A stretch of DNA of 64,000 bases from Alisma plantago-aquatica (Eukaryota > Streptophyta > Magnoliopsida > Alismatales > Alismataceae), in NCBI GenBank assembly GCA_963693085.1, contig OY856412.1, forward strand, positions 1,125,128,744 to 1,125,192,743. Reading direction: 5' to 3'. The first letter of the stretch is position 1, and each line of letters opens with the position of its first letter. This document shows positions 44,997 through 55,866 of this stretch, in pieces. The translations under genes were made by a program, and so were the position numbers. The notes beneath the pieces were generated by a model that saw only the letters and a program-made list of their open reading frames with translations, had not been told where the DNA came from and made no database searches.

Positions 44997-45850
44997 TTAA
45001 GTAGAGACATCTGTTGCCTCCTTCTTCTTTTGTTCTTCCAAATAGAGAGGACAATTCCTTTTCCAATGTCCTAGCTTTTGATAATGGTGGCAATTGCCTT
45101 TGTTGGTCACGCCTCCCTTTGCCTTGAGAGCTGAAGTCGTCTTGGGCTCCTGGCTAGCATCAGACCCTTTTTAGCTTTGCCCTTGCCCTTGCGCTTGGAC
45201 TTGCCTTTCTTGCTCGTGATCACCATCACAGACTTAGGCTTGTCCTTCTTCATCTGTGTCTCGGCTGTCCTCAACATGCTCAACAACTCTGATAGTGGCC
45301 TATCAAAGTTGTTCATGTTGTAGTTCATCACAAACTGACTGTAAGATTCTGGCAACGATTGCAGTATCAGGTCAGTATCCAACTCTTGGCTCAGTGGAAA
45401 TCCCAGTCTTTGCAGGTTCTCCACATACCCAATCATCTTGAGTGTGTGAGGACCAACTGGATCTCCTTCTGTCATGACACACTTGAACAATGCCCTTGAG
45501 ACATCGTATCTCTCTTACCGTGCCTGATCTTCATACAGGTTCCTGAGATGCTGAATCATCTCAATGACACCCATATTCTCATGTTGTCTCTGCAACTCAT
45601 GGTTAATGGAGCACAACATCAAGCACTTTGCATCAATGGCATCATCAGAATGCTTCTTGTAAACATCCCTTTCTGTCTTTGGTGCATTAGGAGCTGGTTC
45701 CTCTACAATTGGAGTATCCAGGACATAGAGCTTTCACTCTTGAGTGAGAACAATTCTCAATGTCCTATACCAGTCGTGGAAGTTTTTCCAATTTAGTCTG
45801 TCCTTTTCAAGGACTGATCACAAAGAGAAGTGATTGTTGTTTGTTGTCAT
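44997..45850 (-). pseudogene. Copia-3a gag, nearly complete with a few lesions
   Basis: Start MTTNNNHFSL at 45850-45848 on minus, same place as the Copia-1 gag start. Contains NFHDWYRTLRIVLTQE, KCLMLCSINHELQRQHEN and the longest open part, 45107-45490 (FKCVMTEGDPVG ... ESYSQFVMNYNMNNFDRPLS). Stops lie near positions 11, 38 and 112 of the protein. A frameshift falls in the basic K/G/R-rich tail near 45165. The zinc knuckle reads CHHYQKLGHWKRNC: the second Cys is Tyr. Ends KKKEATDVST at a TAA. Gag in such elements builds particles in which cis and trans RNAs can be packaged. Confidence 0.88.
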
Positions 45851-47259
45851 TTTCACTACAAAAGGAAATATGCAATTTTAGTCCAAAACTCTTTTTGACT
45901 TGTTTGATTGATTTGAAAAGTTGACGATATAATTAGGCCTTTAATTAATTATCGCTCCCACTATTTTAGTTCAAATTGATAGCCCTCACCATCAATTCAG
46001 AAGATTGCAGCGTACAACCTTCTAGTGGGCAAGATCCTGAAATCCTCTAAGTCATGGACCAGCTAGGGATGTCACCCACAACATAGATCTCTCAGGTAGG
46101 CAACTCTTGCCAATTGCATCATATGCACCTCTTGATAATATGTCATATGCAACTCCTTGCCATGATCATCTCCATGCCTCAAGGTGTTGGATCCTATCTA
46201 GGTCACCTTGTTAAGTCCGACCCAAAGCAAACACGATGAATATGCACCCTGCTTGGGAAGACCCACATATCCATCCTTCACGCTTCCACGAGATAGACGG
46301 TGCACCATGCTTGGGCGTGCCTACACTTGGTCGATCAAGCTTTTCACGTGTGTCGCATTTGGAAGGGATCTAAAACTTAATATTTTAATGAGGGATTTGG
46401 TTTTACATACATATACATAATCAATCACCACAATACATAGTATGTATCATATACATGCTATATCCCAAAGAAAACATGCAAAATGATAAAAGTGATGATT
46501 ATGGCCATCCTAATGTGATTCCTCGAGCCAAGAGGAATCACGGTCATCTTGGTCTACATCACATGCAACATGTACAAGATGAACTCTGTGCTTTGCCTTT
46601 TGAGTTGATCAACTCATCATATGAATGATCTGCTCTCTCTGGCCGGTCGTCTGGGTGCCACCAGTCGATCGGTTGTCTCCTCCAACCGATCGGTTTGCCT
46701 GGTCGTCGTACATCTCTTCATGGCCGCCACCCGCTCGTCTTGCTCCTCGAACCGATCAGTTCACTCTTTGAACCGATCATCTGGAACGTCAACCGATCGG
46801 TTCATGCCTTGAACCAATTGTCTCAGCTGTCGTCTCGATGTCCTCCATTCTTTGACATAACAGGAAATAAAATCTATCCTATTTTACATTGTAAAAGAGA
46901 AACCTCGAGTTACATTCGAGGGGAGCAAAGTTAGGAAAGAAATCTCGAATTATTTCAAGTTACATCAGGAATAGGAGAAGGAAGATCAGTGCACAGACCG
47001 AGATGCAAGCAACCACATACAACCATACACAGATAGGGTTTATTGGCCATAACCACACTATACATCCACCAAAAAACTTGTTTACGGGCGAAGCGTATCG
47101 AGTGCATTAATAATACATATCATATATGTAAAGTGGGATTTGTGGATTTAGGATTGGACATGCATAAAGCCAATTTTATTCGCATTGTATGCAATAAATA
47201 AAGGCGACAAACCAAAATCGATCATATCGATATTCCCAAAGTATAGAGCAGTTGACGTG
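45851..47259 (-). other. Copia-3a leader between primer site and gag
   Basis: 1.4 kb without a gene. A segment near 46330-46400 is the inverted counterpart of the Copia-1 leader near 18310. Contains a third phased palindrome block at 46662-46824. Confidence 0.6.
46662..46824 (-). promoter_or_regulatory. Phased palindromic array in Copia-3a leader
   Basis: Units of the GAACCGATCGGTTC type start at 46662, 46683, 46749, 46770, 46790 and 46811. Intervals are 20-21 bp, and the 66-bp gap is about three periods with only weak remnants. Same motif and phasing as in the LTR, about 440-600 bp downstream of the primer site. Confidence 0.65.
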
Positions 47260-47271
47260 GCTCTGATACCA
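47260..47271 (-). other. Copia-3a primer binding site
   Basis: The minus strand reads TGGTATCAGAGC, a perfect initiator-Met site, one base from the LTR. Confidence 0.92.
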
Positions 47272-47272
47272 C

Positions 47273-49607
47273 TGTTGGGTTTTTAGGGGAGGCAGAGAAG
47301 GCAGCGGAAATAAAGATTTTCTCCCCCAAACCCAGAACAAGGAAACACGTCAACATCTATAAAATAGGAACGGATGGTTTGTGGAATCATACCTTGTCCC
47401 GAGGCTTGCTCGGCGACAATACCTCGCTCCTTGCGCGGTCTTCACCTCCTGTCTTGGACGGTGTCTGTGCAGCTCCTGGTCGCACCGAGACTGATATGAT
47501 TGAAGGTTGTCCTCCTAGTGGAAGAAACCTCCCGCCTCTGAAGTAGTCCACATGGACCACCTGGAACTCGAATATCCTTGTCCCACAAGGAATTGGAAAG
47601 AGTCGCACCCTCCTGTTGACGAACTAGTCGCCAACACACTCTCCTGCCTCCAGTTGCAACTGTAGTTGTCTTTCCCTTGCTGCACCTCCCTTTACGGGTA
47701 GCACTTGCTCAGGCTCTCTCTTGGTTACCAAAACTAGAGAGAACGACAACTTTGCAGAGCAACTGGTTGCACTGAGTTGTACTTTGAGAAGCCCCCAATA
47801 CCCCTATATATATAGGAGGGTCATGGCACATGGTTCTCCATCCCGGGCAATGTGGGACTAAAAGCAGGAGTAGAAGGGTTTGAGATTTTCCACAAAAATA
47901 ACCAACTCACAACCTGAACCGATCATTTCACAACTGAAACGGTCGTTTGGGGACCTGAACCGGTCGGTTGACACTCAACCGATCGGTTGGGATCCATGAA
48001 ATGGTCGGTTCACTTTCTGAACCGATTAATTCATGGTCTTGCTCAGTTCCTGATCGACTTTCCCTCTTTTGTTTCTAATTGGTATCAAATACCAATCATT
48101 TTCCCAATCAAATTGGGCAAGTGAAACGAAAGGAAAATTCTCACCAATCTGACTTTCCCAACTTGCTCGGTTACAACAGTTGAACCAATCATTTCAACAC
48201 TTGAAGCAATCGTTCACCTTGTCCATGAGCCGATCGACTCAACACTTGAGTCAACCGGTTCACCAAGCTCATCTGATCGGTTCATCACATGAGTCGATCG
48301 GTTGGGAGTGTAGATTGTGCAGAATCAGTCAATTGTGATTTCAATCAATCCAATACTCCAATCAATGTGTCCAACACCTTGAACATTATGACATTGAGCT
48401 ATCAATTGATTGAGTGTTTAATTGAACTACTAAATTCCTTTAGTAATCAATCTAAACATTGTTTGTGGACAAAACTCCTCTTCCAGGTTAAATCCTATGT
48501 GTGTGACCCTGCAGGTCCATTTCACGTTGGCAGTGAAAGTCCATAACACTTATGAATTCACAAGCAAAGAGCGGTGCCTAGTCACACATCAGTGCTACCC
48601 AAGTGAAAGTAGAAAGTTGGAGAACAACTTTCAATCCTACAATCCATGAATGGTGTTACAACGAATGTATAATTCCTTTATCACTGATATCACGAATGAA
48701 CTCGAGGCATGGAACAGTCATCCTGTCAACGTTCATTCACTTTCTTGATCTCAGAGTAGATTGGAAGAGATATGTTATGACATCAGTATCACATACTGAC
48801 TCACACATGCATGCACACCTTTCTCAATCCTACTCATCAAGTGGCCATGGATATCAAACTCCCTTAGGAGGGAAAAATCCCATATCTATCACTCACCCCT
48901 CAAAAGCCCCATGTGTCAAAGCCACCCAATCATCACCTTTATAACAACCCATGTTTCAGGACTGCGTTTGATGATGTCAAAGTGTGCCCAACGACATGTG
49001 TTGAGTGCAGTGATTTCAGATCTAAGAATCACACTCACCACCATCACTGTGAGTACTGATTGTGACTACCATGTCATGGTTCCATGTGTCAAACTCACGG
49101 TGGGTCTGTCCGGTATACTTGTTCTCTAACAATTACCTATGTGTTTGGTTTGATATATCTATATCATGACTAATGAGATTCTGTCATCAACCAACACCAC
49201 AATATAGTCTTGTCTGTCATTGCTTCCTATCTAGTTCTCAAACAAGTACCTATGTGTTTGGTTTGATATCTCTATATCATGACTAATGAGATTCTGTCAT
49301 CAACCAAAACCACAATCTAGTCTTGTGTGTTATTGCTGTCTATCTACCTTCCACAATGACATCCGACTAGGGACACAACAAGAATGTACAAACTCTTAGC
49401 ATCCGTATGATCTCATCATTCAGGTCCTCAACCTGAAGGCATACATCATTGAGTATTGTCATTCTCTAGACATTCAATCTGTTCTATCACTATCTCATAT
49501 GACTAAACCAGAAAGAATTGGAAGCTTGCCTTTGATGTTTATCAAATCAATCTTAATGTATCCCACCAATCATCCCATGATTGGCTCTCAGGGCATACAT
49601 ACCAACA
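47273..49607 (-). repeat. Copia-3a right LTR (5' LTR), 2335 bp
   Basis: Partner of 40391-42610. It is 115 bp longer because of an internal tandem duplication (49121-49346). Phased array units are at 47916, 47936, 47957, 47976, 47998, 48019 and 48182, 48203, 48227, 48248, 48270, 48291. TATA on minus at 47804-47815. Confidence 0.93.
49121..49346. repeat. 113-bp tandem duplication in Copia-3a right LTR
   Basis: GTTCTCTAACAATTACCTAT at 49121 and GTTCTCAAACAAGTACCTAT at 49234 begin two copies. The left LTR has a single copy. The units already differ at several positions. Confidence 0.85.
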
Positions 49608-49612
49608 CAGGT
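49608..49612. repeat. Target-site duplication of Copia-3a, right copy (caggt)
   Basis: Same as 40386-40390; Chromo-1 RT continues from 49613. Confidence 0.95.
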
Positions 49613-50080
49613 TACCATCAGTTGAGAATTAAGGCTGATGACATACCCAAGTCAGCTTTTAGGACTAGGTATGGTCATTATGAGTTTGTGGTTATGCCAT
49701 TTGGGCTAACCAATGCACCTGTAACTTTTATGGATCTAATGAATAGGGTGTTTAGACCTTATCTTGATCAATGTGTGGTCGTGTTCATAGATGATATACT
49801 GATATACTCTAAGGATAGTCAACAACATGAGAAACACCTTCGCCAGGCATTGACTTTGTTGAGGCAGCACCAACTATATTCTAAGTTCAACAAGTGTGAA
49901 TTCAGGTTATCTGAAGTGTCTTTTCTGGGCCATGTTATATCTGTAAAAGGCATTTGTGTTGATCCCAAAAAAGTGGAATCTATACTATAATGGGAACAAC
50001 TGAAAACACTGATAGAGATTCATAGTTTCCTAGGTCTGGCAGGTTACTACAAGAGGTTCATCAAAGACTTCAGTTTTATA
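49613..50080 (+). pseudogene. Chromo-1 reverse transcriptase, C-terminal part after Copia-3a
   Basis: Continues [40 protein letters not shown] and the intact catalytic [13 protein letters not shown] (about 49780). Then [19 protein letters not shown], a TAA at 49988, and [18 protein letters not shown], the thumb motif. Apart from the Copia-3a insertion this RT has few lesions. Confidence 0.93.
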
Positions 50081-50740
50081 GTGTTACCCCTAACTAGGTT
50101 AACCAGGAAGGATGTTACTTTTGCTTGGAATGACAAGTGTCAACTTTCTTTCCAGATTTTGACAGAAAAGTTGACTAGTGCACCAGTGTTAGTACTCCCA
50201 GAGCAAGGAAAAGGCAATATTGTCTTTTGTGATGCTTCAAAGAATGGGTTGGGATGCGTCTTGATGCAGGATAAAAATGTGATTTCTCTTTCTTCGCGAC
50301 AACTTAAGAAACATGAGGAGAATTACCCAACACATGATCTGGAGTTTGCAGTGGTGGTCCATGCCTTAAAGATCTGGAGACACTATCTTTATGGTGAAAA
50401 GTTTCAAATCTTCACTGACCACAAGAATCTACATTATATCTTCTCAAAATAGGAGTTGAATATGAGGCAGAGGAGATGGATGGAGCTAATTAAGGATTAT
50501 GATTGCACAATAGACTACCATCCAGGGAAAGCTAATGTGGTAGCTGATGCATTGAGTAGAAAGTCATCTTCATTATCAACAATAGATAATGCACAATTAA
50601 ATTCCTTGATGTGCCATAAAACAGATATGCTAGTGTCTCTTTGCCAGGTGAATGTACAACTAGAAGTTTCCTTGTTGGAATAGTTACACGTGAAACCTAC
50701 CTTGAGATAACAGATTCATGATGCACAATATAATGATACT
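50081..50740 (+). pseudogene. Chromo-1 RNase H and linker
   Basis: [20 protein letters not shown] then [14 protein letters not shown] (catalytic Asp kept, about 50231), [20 protein letters not shown] and [17 protein letters not shown] at 50450 precedes [20 protein letters not shown] and [13 protein letters not shown], the end of the domain. Stops near 50681 and 50708 lie in the linker to integrase. Confidence 0.9.
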
Positions 50741-51960
50741 ATGATACATAATATTCGATCAGGGATTGGCAATGAAAAGTATGATGGCTTTCATGAGGCA
50801 GACGATGGTATAGTTTGTTACCATAATATGATAGTAATTCTTGATGTTGATGGGTTGAGGAAGATGGTACTTGAGGAGGCTCACTCCTCCATGTATGCAA
50901 TGCATCCTGGAAGTATCAAGATGTACCAAAACTTGAAAGACATATATTGGTATCCAAGTCTAAAGTGTGATGTGGTAGAGTTCATTGCCAAATGTCCAAT
51001 TTGTCAACAGGTGAAGGCTGAGCACCAGAAGCCTACAGGGACATTACAACCCTTGCAAATACCACAATGGAATTGAGATCATATTACTATGGACTTTGTG
51101 GTTGGTCTTCCTAGGACAACCAAGGGTCATGATTCCATATGGGTGATAGTAGACATATTGACTATGTCAGCTCATTTTCTTCCAGTTAAGACGATGTTTA
51201 TAGCAGAGAAATTGGCACAAATATATGTTGATGAGATAGTCTGTGTGCATGGCATTCCAATGACTATAGTTTCTGATAGAGGTCCATAGTTTACCAGTCA
51301 TTTTTGGGAGCATCTACATTCTACAATGGGAACACAGTTGGGATTCAACACAACTTTTCATCCGCAGACCAATGGCCAGTCTAAAAGGACTATTCAGACT
51401 TTAGAGGATCTCTTGAGGGCATGTGTGCTGCAATTTCTTGGTAGTTGGGATGTACATCTGACTCTGATAGAGTTTGCGTACAATAATAACTATCAAAGAA
51501 ACATAGATATGGCTCCTTATGAAGCTCTGTATGGGAGACGATGTCAGTCTCCTCTTTGCTGGTATGAGATAGGTGAATATCAACTTTTGGGTCCTGCGTT
51601 AGTACATCAAACAATGAAATAGATTAAAGTGATACAACAACAGTTGAAAGCAGCCCATGACAAGCATGAATCTTATGCAGATAACTGACACAGACCACTT
51701 GAGTTCCAAGTGGGATATAGAGTATATCTTAAGGTTTCTCCTTGGAAAGGTGTGCTGAGGTTTTGAAAGAAGGGTAAGATGGCTCCTAGATTTATGGGAC
51801 CATACCCTGTCCTACCTCATGTTGGAAAGGTAGCATATAAGTTGGAGCTACCACCAGAGCTACATAGATTGCATAATGTCTTTCACATCTATATGTTGAG
51901 GAAATTCCATCTAGATACTAACCAGACAATCCAACCAGTAGATGTTGAGTTAGATGAGGA
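50741..51960 (+). pseudogene. Chromo-1 integrase, catalytic Glu lost
   Basis: The zinc-binding H-H-C-C region is intact (EEAHSSMYAMHPG ... CPICQQVKAEHQKP). Core: ITMDFVVGLPRTTKG (first Asp, about 51090), MTIVSDRGP followed by a TAG at 51287 (second Asp kept), and FHPQTNGQSKRTIQTL, in which the third catalytic residue of GQSERT is Lys instead of Glu (about 51378). Other stops fall near 51073, 51620 and 51686. The C-terminal part KMAPRFMGPYPVLPHVGKVAYK and HNVFHIYMLRKFHLD is the module leading to the chromodomain. Confidence 0.92.
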
Positions 51961-52135
51961 TATCTCCTATGTTGAGGGTTTGTGTTGATCCTGGATAGAA
52001 GGGTGAAAAAGCTGAAGAGAAAAGATATAATACTAGTGAAAGTTTTGTGCAATCATCATGACATAGAGGAAGCCACATGCAAACCAGAGAATGAAATGTG
52101 TAGAAAATACTCATCTCTTTTTGTGTAGGATTTTG
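51960..52135 (+). pseudogene. Chromo-1 chromodomain-like tail, frameshifted
   Basis: After ISYVEGL the frame ends (TGA at 51986). In the neighbouring frame it resumes as ILDRRVKKLKRKDI, LVKVLCNHHDIEEATCKPEN and KYSSLF. This is the chromodomain-type tail of plant chromoviruses, in which the two Cys stand where Trp is usual (VLWxxH and EATWE). In intact elements the domain is thought to bind histone marks and steer integration. Confidence 0.75.
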
Positions 52136-52150
52136 GGGCAAAATCCTTAT

Positions 52151-52164
52151 TAGGGGTTTATAGT
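52151..52164 (+). other. Chromo-1 polypurine tract
   Basis: TAGGGGTTTATAGT abuts the LTR start TGTAAGGCCCC. Upstream TTTTGGGGCAAAATCC is the counterpart of the same block in the LARDs. Confidence 0.65.
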
Positions 52165-55100
52165 TGTAAGGCCCCTGAACTTGCTTAGTGAGTTAAATAA
52201 GATTAATTACCATATTTTAATGCTTATAACCATATTATAACCTTATGATATGCTTTGAAATCATAATACAAGCTTAAGTTTCAAATTTGGTCCAATTTGG
52301 ACATTGTTTGAGCAAGTTATGCAATTTTTTGTACATTTTGGGCTTTTATGCAATTTACCCAATTGAGGGGTTTTCTTTGCAATTTTTCACTTAAATTATG
52401 TTCTTTAGATGTTATATTATAATTCTTGAGATTTTTTATCCATGGGGCTCCTAGTTGAGCCATGGTTTGAAGGTGTTTTCATCAAGGGTATTTTAGGGTT
52501 TACCCCTTCACGGATGAGCTACTTTTAGTAGCTATCAACTAATGAGTTATGTGATTGGCTGGGAATTTTGACAAAGTAAAGCTAATCAGGTTAATAGGGA
52601 CGGTGGGGGATCTTATTGTGTGTGTGCTTGTATATTCTTTATAGTTTAAGGCCATAAACACATGGGGAAGCTACTTTTACACCTCATGCTTGCTTCTTTC
52701 CTTATCCATGGGCTATATTTACCTCTTCCTTGCACAAATACGAAAATATGCTTGCTTTATCTTTCCTCTAACCTGGATCAACGAATCCACTCTATTTTTC
52801 TGTGGAACCAATTGCTCTAAGGTAGAAGACAACCCCTTTTTGGAGAAGAAGGTCTCCTAGGGCTCCATCTAGCCCTACCTAGGGTTTCCAAGGTCATCTT
52901 CTAGGATATTCGACCAAGGCAAGTTGTTTTCTTCCTTCCTTCTTCGTTTTTATTTCTCTTCTCCTTCCTTAGACCTTCCTCCAGGTTGGAACCCTGTTGT
53001 TCCATGGTTAAAGTGGCTCTACAACTCAAAAATATATCCTTGTTGTTTCTTTTTCTAAGATTTTGCTTCTTTGTGGAGACAAGTACCTATTTGGCCAAGT
53101 TCAGATCTGAATACAAGGTTTTCTTACCCTATTTTCTCGGGATTATTTCTGTTTTGGATCTGGCCTACTCTATAGAGGCGAGTTATATAACATTCTTCCT
53201 TATATTGCTGACTAGAAGCTTGTTAATTCATGTTTATGCCTTAATGTGTTGATTTAAGCATAGAGAAACCATGCTTGTTTAGAATTATGAATTTATGTGG
53301 TGTTCCCTATTTTGTTCCAGTTCTATATGAACTTGTAAACATGTGTACAAACTTTCTAAGGTGTAACATGATCTGGGATAGGTTGATAGAATCAACCTAT
53401 GGTGCTAAGCACAAAATAATTGATGGTTCAAATTAGGGTTTTTAAGCTATTTCCTTCTCTATCACACAACCGATGGACATACCATTCAACAACTAATGGT
53501 GATTCTATCTTTGCAACTGATGTTCGTGATCAAGGGTGTCAAATTTATGGTGACAACTTATGGTCACCCCTTAGGTCAGGTTTTGACTCAATTAGACGTT
53601 TAATTATCATCCACTAAGTATTCTAATGATGTTATCAATCAATGATGATATTGGCTTAATATTTGATGGTGTTAACTGAATGTATTACTGATCTAGAAAC
53701 CAATGGTGACCTAATGATCACAATTAATGGTGTATTAGGTCATCAGTATATATGATGAATTAGGAATGTAATTGTAGATTTAACTAAACCTTGCACCAAT
53801 GGTTCCTTGGTTCAATTGATCTAATGGTTAGACCTATACTTCAATTGATAACCTTGAACAATGAACTTGATCCAATGAATAATATTGGATGCTTTAACAT
53901 CCAATGGATTATAATAAATCACACGGTATTATTTGTGGGTCCTAGTGATGATATTTTGATAGTTCAATACCATTAATTGGTAGTCTTACCTTTGCCATTA
54001 TATAGTTATATTTGATAAATCACTATAATAAGTGGATGTGTAACTCCCATGTGATATCGCTTGTTATACCTAGACTTGATGTAAGTATATTATGTTGATT
54101 GGTTATAATCAGACCTCTTGAATGATTAATGTGATAATGAATTACACTCTTATTGTGTTGAAACCACAACCACAATGTAGAACTATTTGAATATCATAGT
54201 GCCTTGCCATGTTAATATCTATGGACACATATGTGGTAATGATATTTTGAGCCTTGTTTAAGGCATGGAATGATGCTGATAACCTTACTATGAATAATGT
54301 GATGGTCTTAACGACCTTTGGGCATGTTTGAATCCACGATTGAGGTGAAAACCTCTTCATGTTCCAATAAGGGTTAAAACCCTGGAACTTGTGATAAGAT
54401 ATTGGTATCTTGTAATAGTATGATGATAAGTGTGGTCCATTAATTTGCAATGAATGATAGAATGTTGTAATGTGATTAAGATTTATATCTCAAATGTTTT
54501 ATATCCTTTGAAGTTGTTATACATCTACTCTTGTTAGAAAAGAATTAGGTTTTGAATGCCCACTTGTATGATAAAGCCTTAATGCATTCAATTGGCAGTA
54601 ATTAATCAAGTGTAACCTTAATCATGTAGAGCCCTGTGTCGTAGAGCCATCTTCAGTGTCAAAACTTACTGGATGGTGAAATGAGTATTCTCAAGGAAAA
54701 CTCAGAGCACATACTATTGAGTATGTGGGGGTGGAAAGTTGAGGATATATCCTTGTCATCCACAATTACAGGTTATGGAGGATGGCTATGGTCATGCCTC
54801 TGACATTTGATGTGATTGAGGATAGTTGCGGTTGTACCTCGGATTAGAGGGTTTTATATACCCTATTTTCTAGTGTCATAACTTGTACCAAGTATAGACT
54901 AGTTGTTATCAGTTGACTATATGTCACTATTGGCAATTTGACTGGTATGTCACTGTAGTTTACTCATACTGACCGAGGGGACGAGAACTTAGGATACTGT
55001 CACTCCTAGATCTTATACGGAACTGAATAGCACTTCGCAGTGGTCAGTTGGACTTTGAGTGGTACGACTCAAACTCCCCAGGGCATAATAATGAAAGAAG

Positions 55101-55866
55101 TGATACCAGTCGTGTAGTATAATTGCTAGGGTTTAATACGTATCACATTGGTTGATTAACCCTTGTCTTGTCTTTACACTACATAGTTCTTACACGATGT
55201 AGACTTATGAAAATTATACAATTCTACTTGATGTTACAACTTATTTGCTTAACTACTTAGTATGCTTAAACTGCTCAATCTATTCATATTGTTTATTCAA
55301 TACCCTAACTGCTCAATGTATTTACTATTAATTAATATGTTATAATCAATATATGTTGGAGAGAGTTATATCTCTCGCTGGGACTGGGTCTCACCCGTGG
55401 GTCACCACATTTTTTTAGGTGGTCGCGGGCAACAAGGTCGAGGTCGTGCTGTGGAAGAAAACCAACTTGGTGATTAATAGATTCCAAATGTTGGTTAGTT
55501 GTAGATGTTAGTAGTAGAGTCCTAGTGTCATCCCTGTACTCTCAGGTCCAGGTATGGGATGTGTTTTCTAGATGATATACTTGTATCGACACGAGATTTT
55601 GGTAGTATGCAATGTTTGTAAATATATGGCATGTACATGTGAAATATCTTTTGTATGCATGATGTGACTGAGGTCTTTGGACCCATAAGTAAATATTTGT
55701 TACAACATATGAGAATGGAATGATGGACCTTTTGTAAATGTTCTAGAGTTTATTTACATTGTTGGAATAAGTTTTCATTATTCCACATTCTTGACTATGT
55801 GATTAATTAGTAGTTGATCATGTTTTGTGTTTTGAGTAATGTCGTTTAGCATGATGAGGTGTCACA
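52165..55866 (+). repeat. Chromo-1 right LTR, 3702 bp
   Basis: TGTAAGGCCCCTG to GGTGTCACA. Only its last ~1.24 kb has a partner in the window (36852-38098). U3 is AT-rich; a more GC-rich, pyrimidine-rich stretch near 52800-52990 may be the transcribed start. Open frames inside (52986-53252, 53420-53617, 53791-53976, 54142-54450) match nothing. No right TSD can be checked because the left end is deleted. Confidence 0.8.

Larger units (their letters stand above)
40391..49607 (-). mobile_element. Copia-3a: non-autonomous Ty1/copia element with gag and a wrecked pol
   Basis: LTRs 40391-42610 (2220 bp) and 47273-49607 (2335 bp), TSD caggt, minus orientation fixed by the primer site (47260-47271) and polypurine tract (42611-42625). 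Gag (44997-45850, minus) is readable with three stops and a frameshift. Between gag and the tract only about 2.4 kb remain where Copia-1 has about 3.1 kb; it holds shredded pol fragments and no frame longer than about 80 residues. A second copy, Copia-3b, shares this layout. LTRs differ at roughly 19 of the first 250 bases. Confidence 0.93.
36852..55866 (+). mobile_element. Chromo-1: chromodomain-type Ty3/gypsy element (Tekay/Del-like), 5' truncated, split by Copia-3a
   Basis: A 5'-truncated left LTR (36852-38098, 1.25 kb of 3.7 kb), perfect primer site at 38106, gag, protease, RT, RNase H, integrase, a chromodomain-like tail, polypurine tract and complete right LTR (52165-55866, 3702 bp). 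Copia-3a (40391-49607) interrupts RT. Without it the internal region is about 4.84 kb, normal for the group. Stops and catalytic losses make it inactive. The chromodomain group is known for targeting heterochromatin, which fits this repeat-rich site (family knowledge). Confidence 0.9.
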
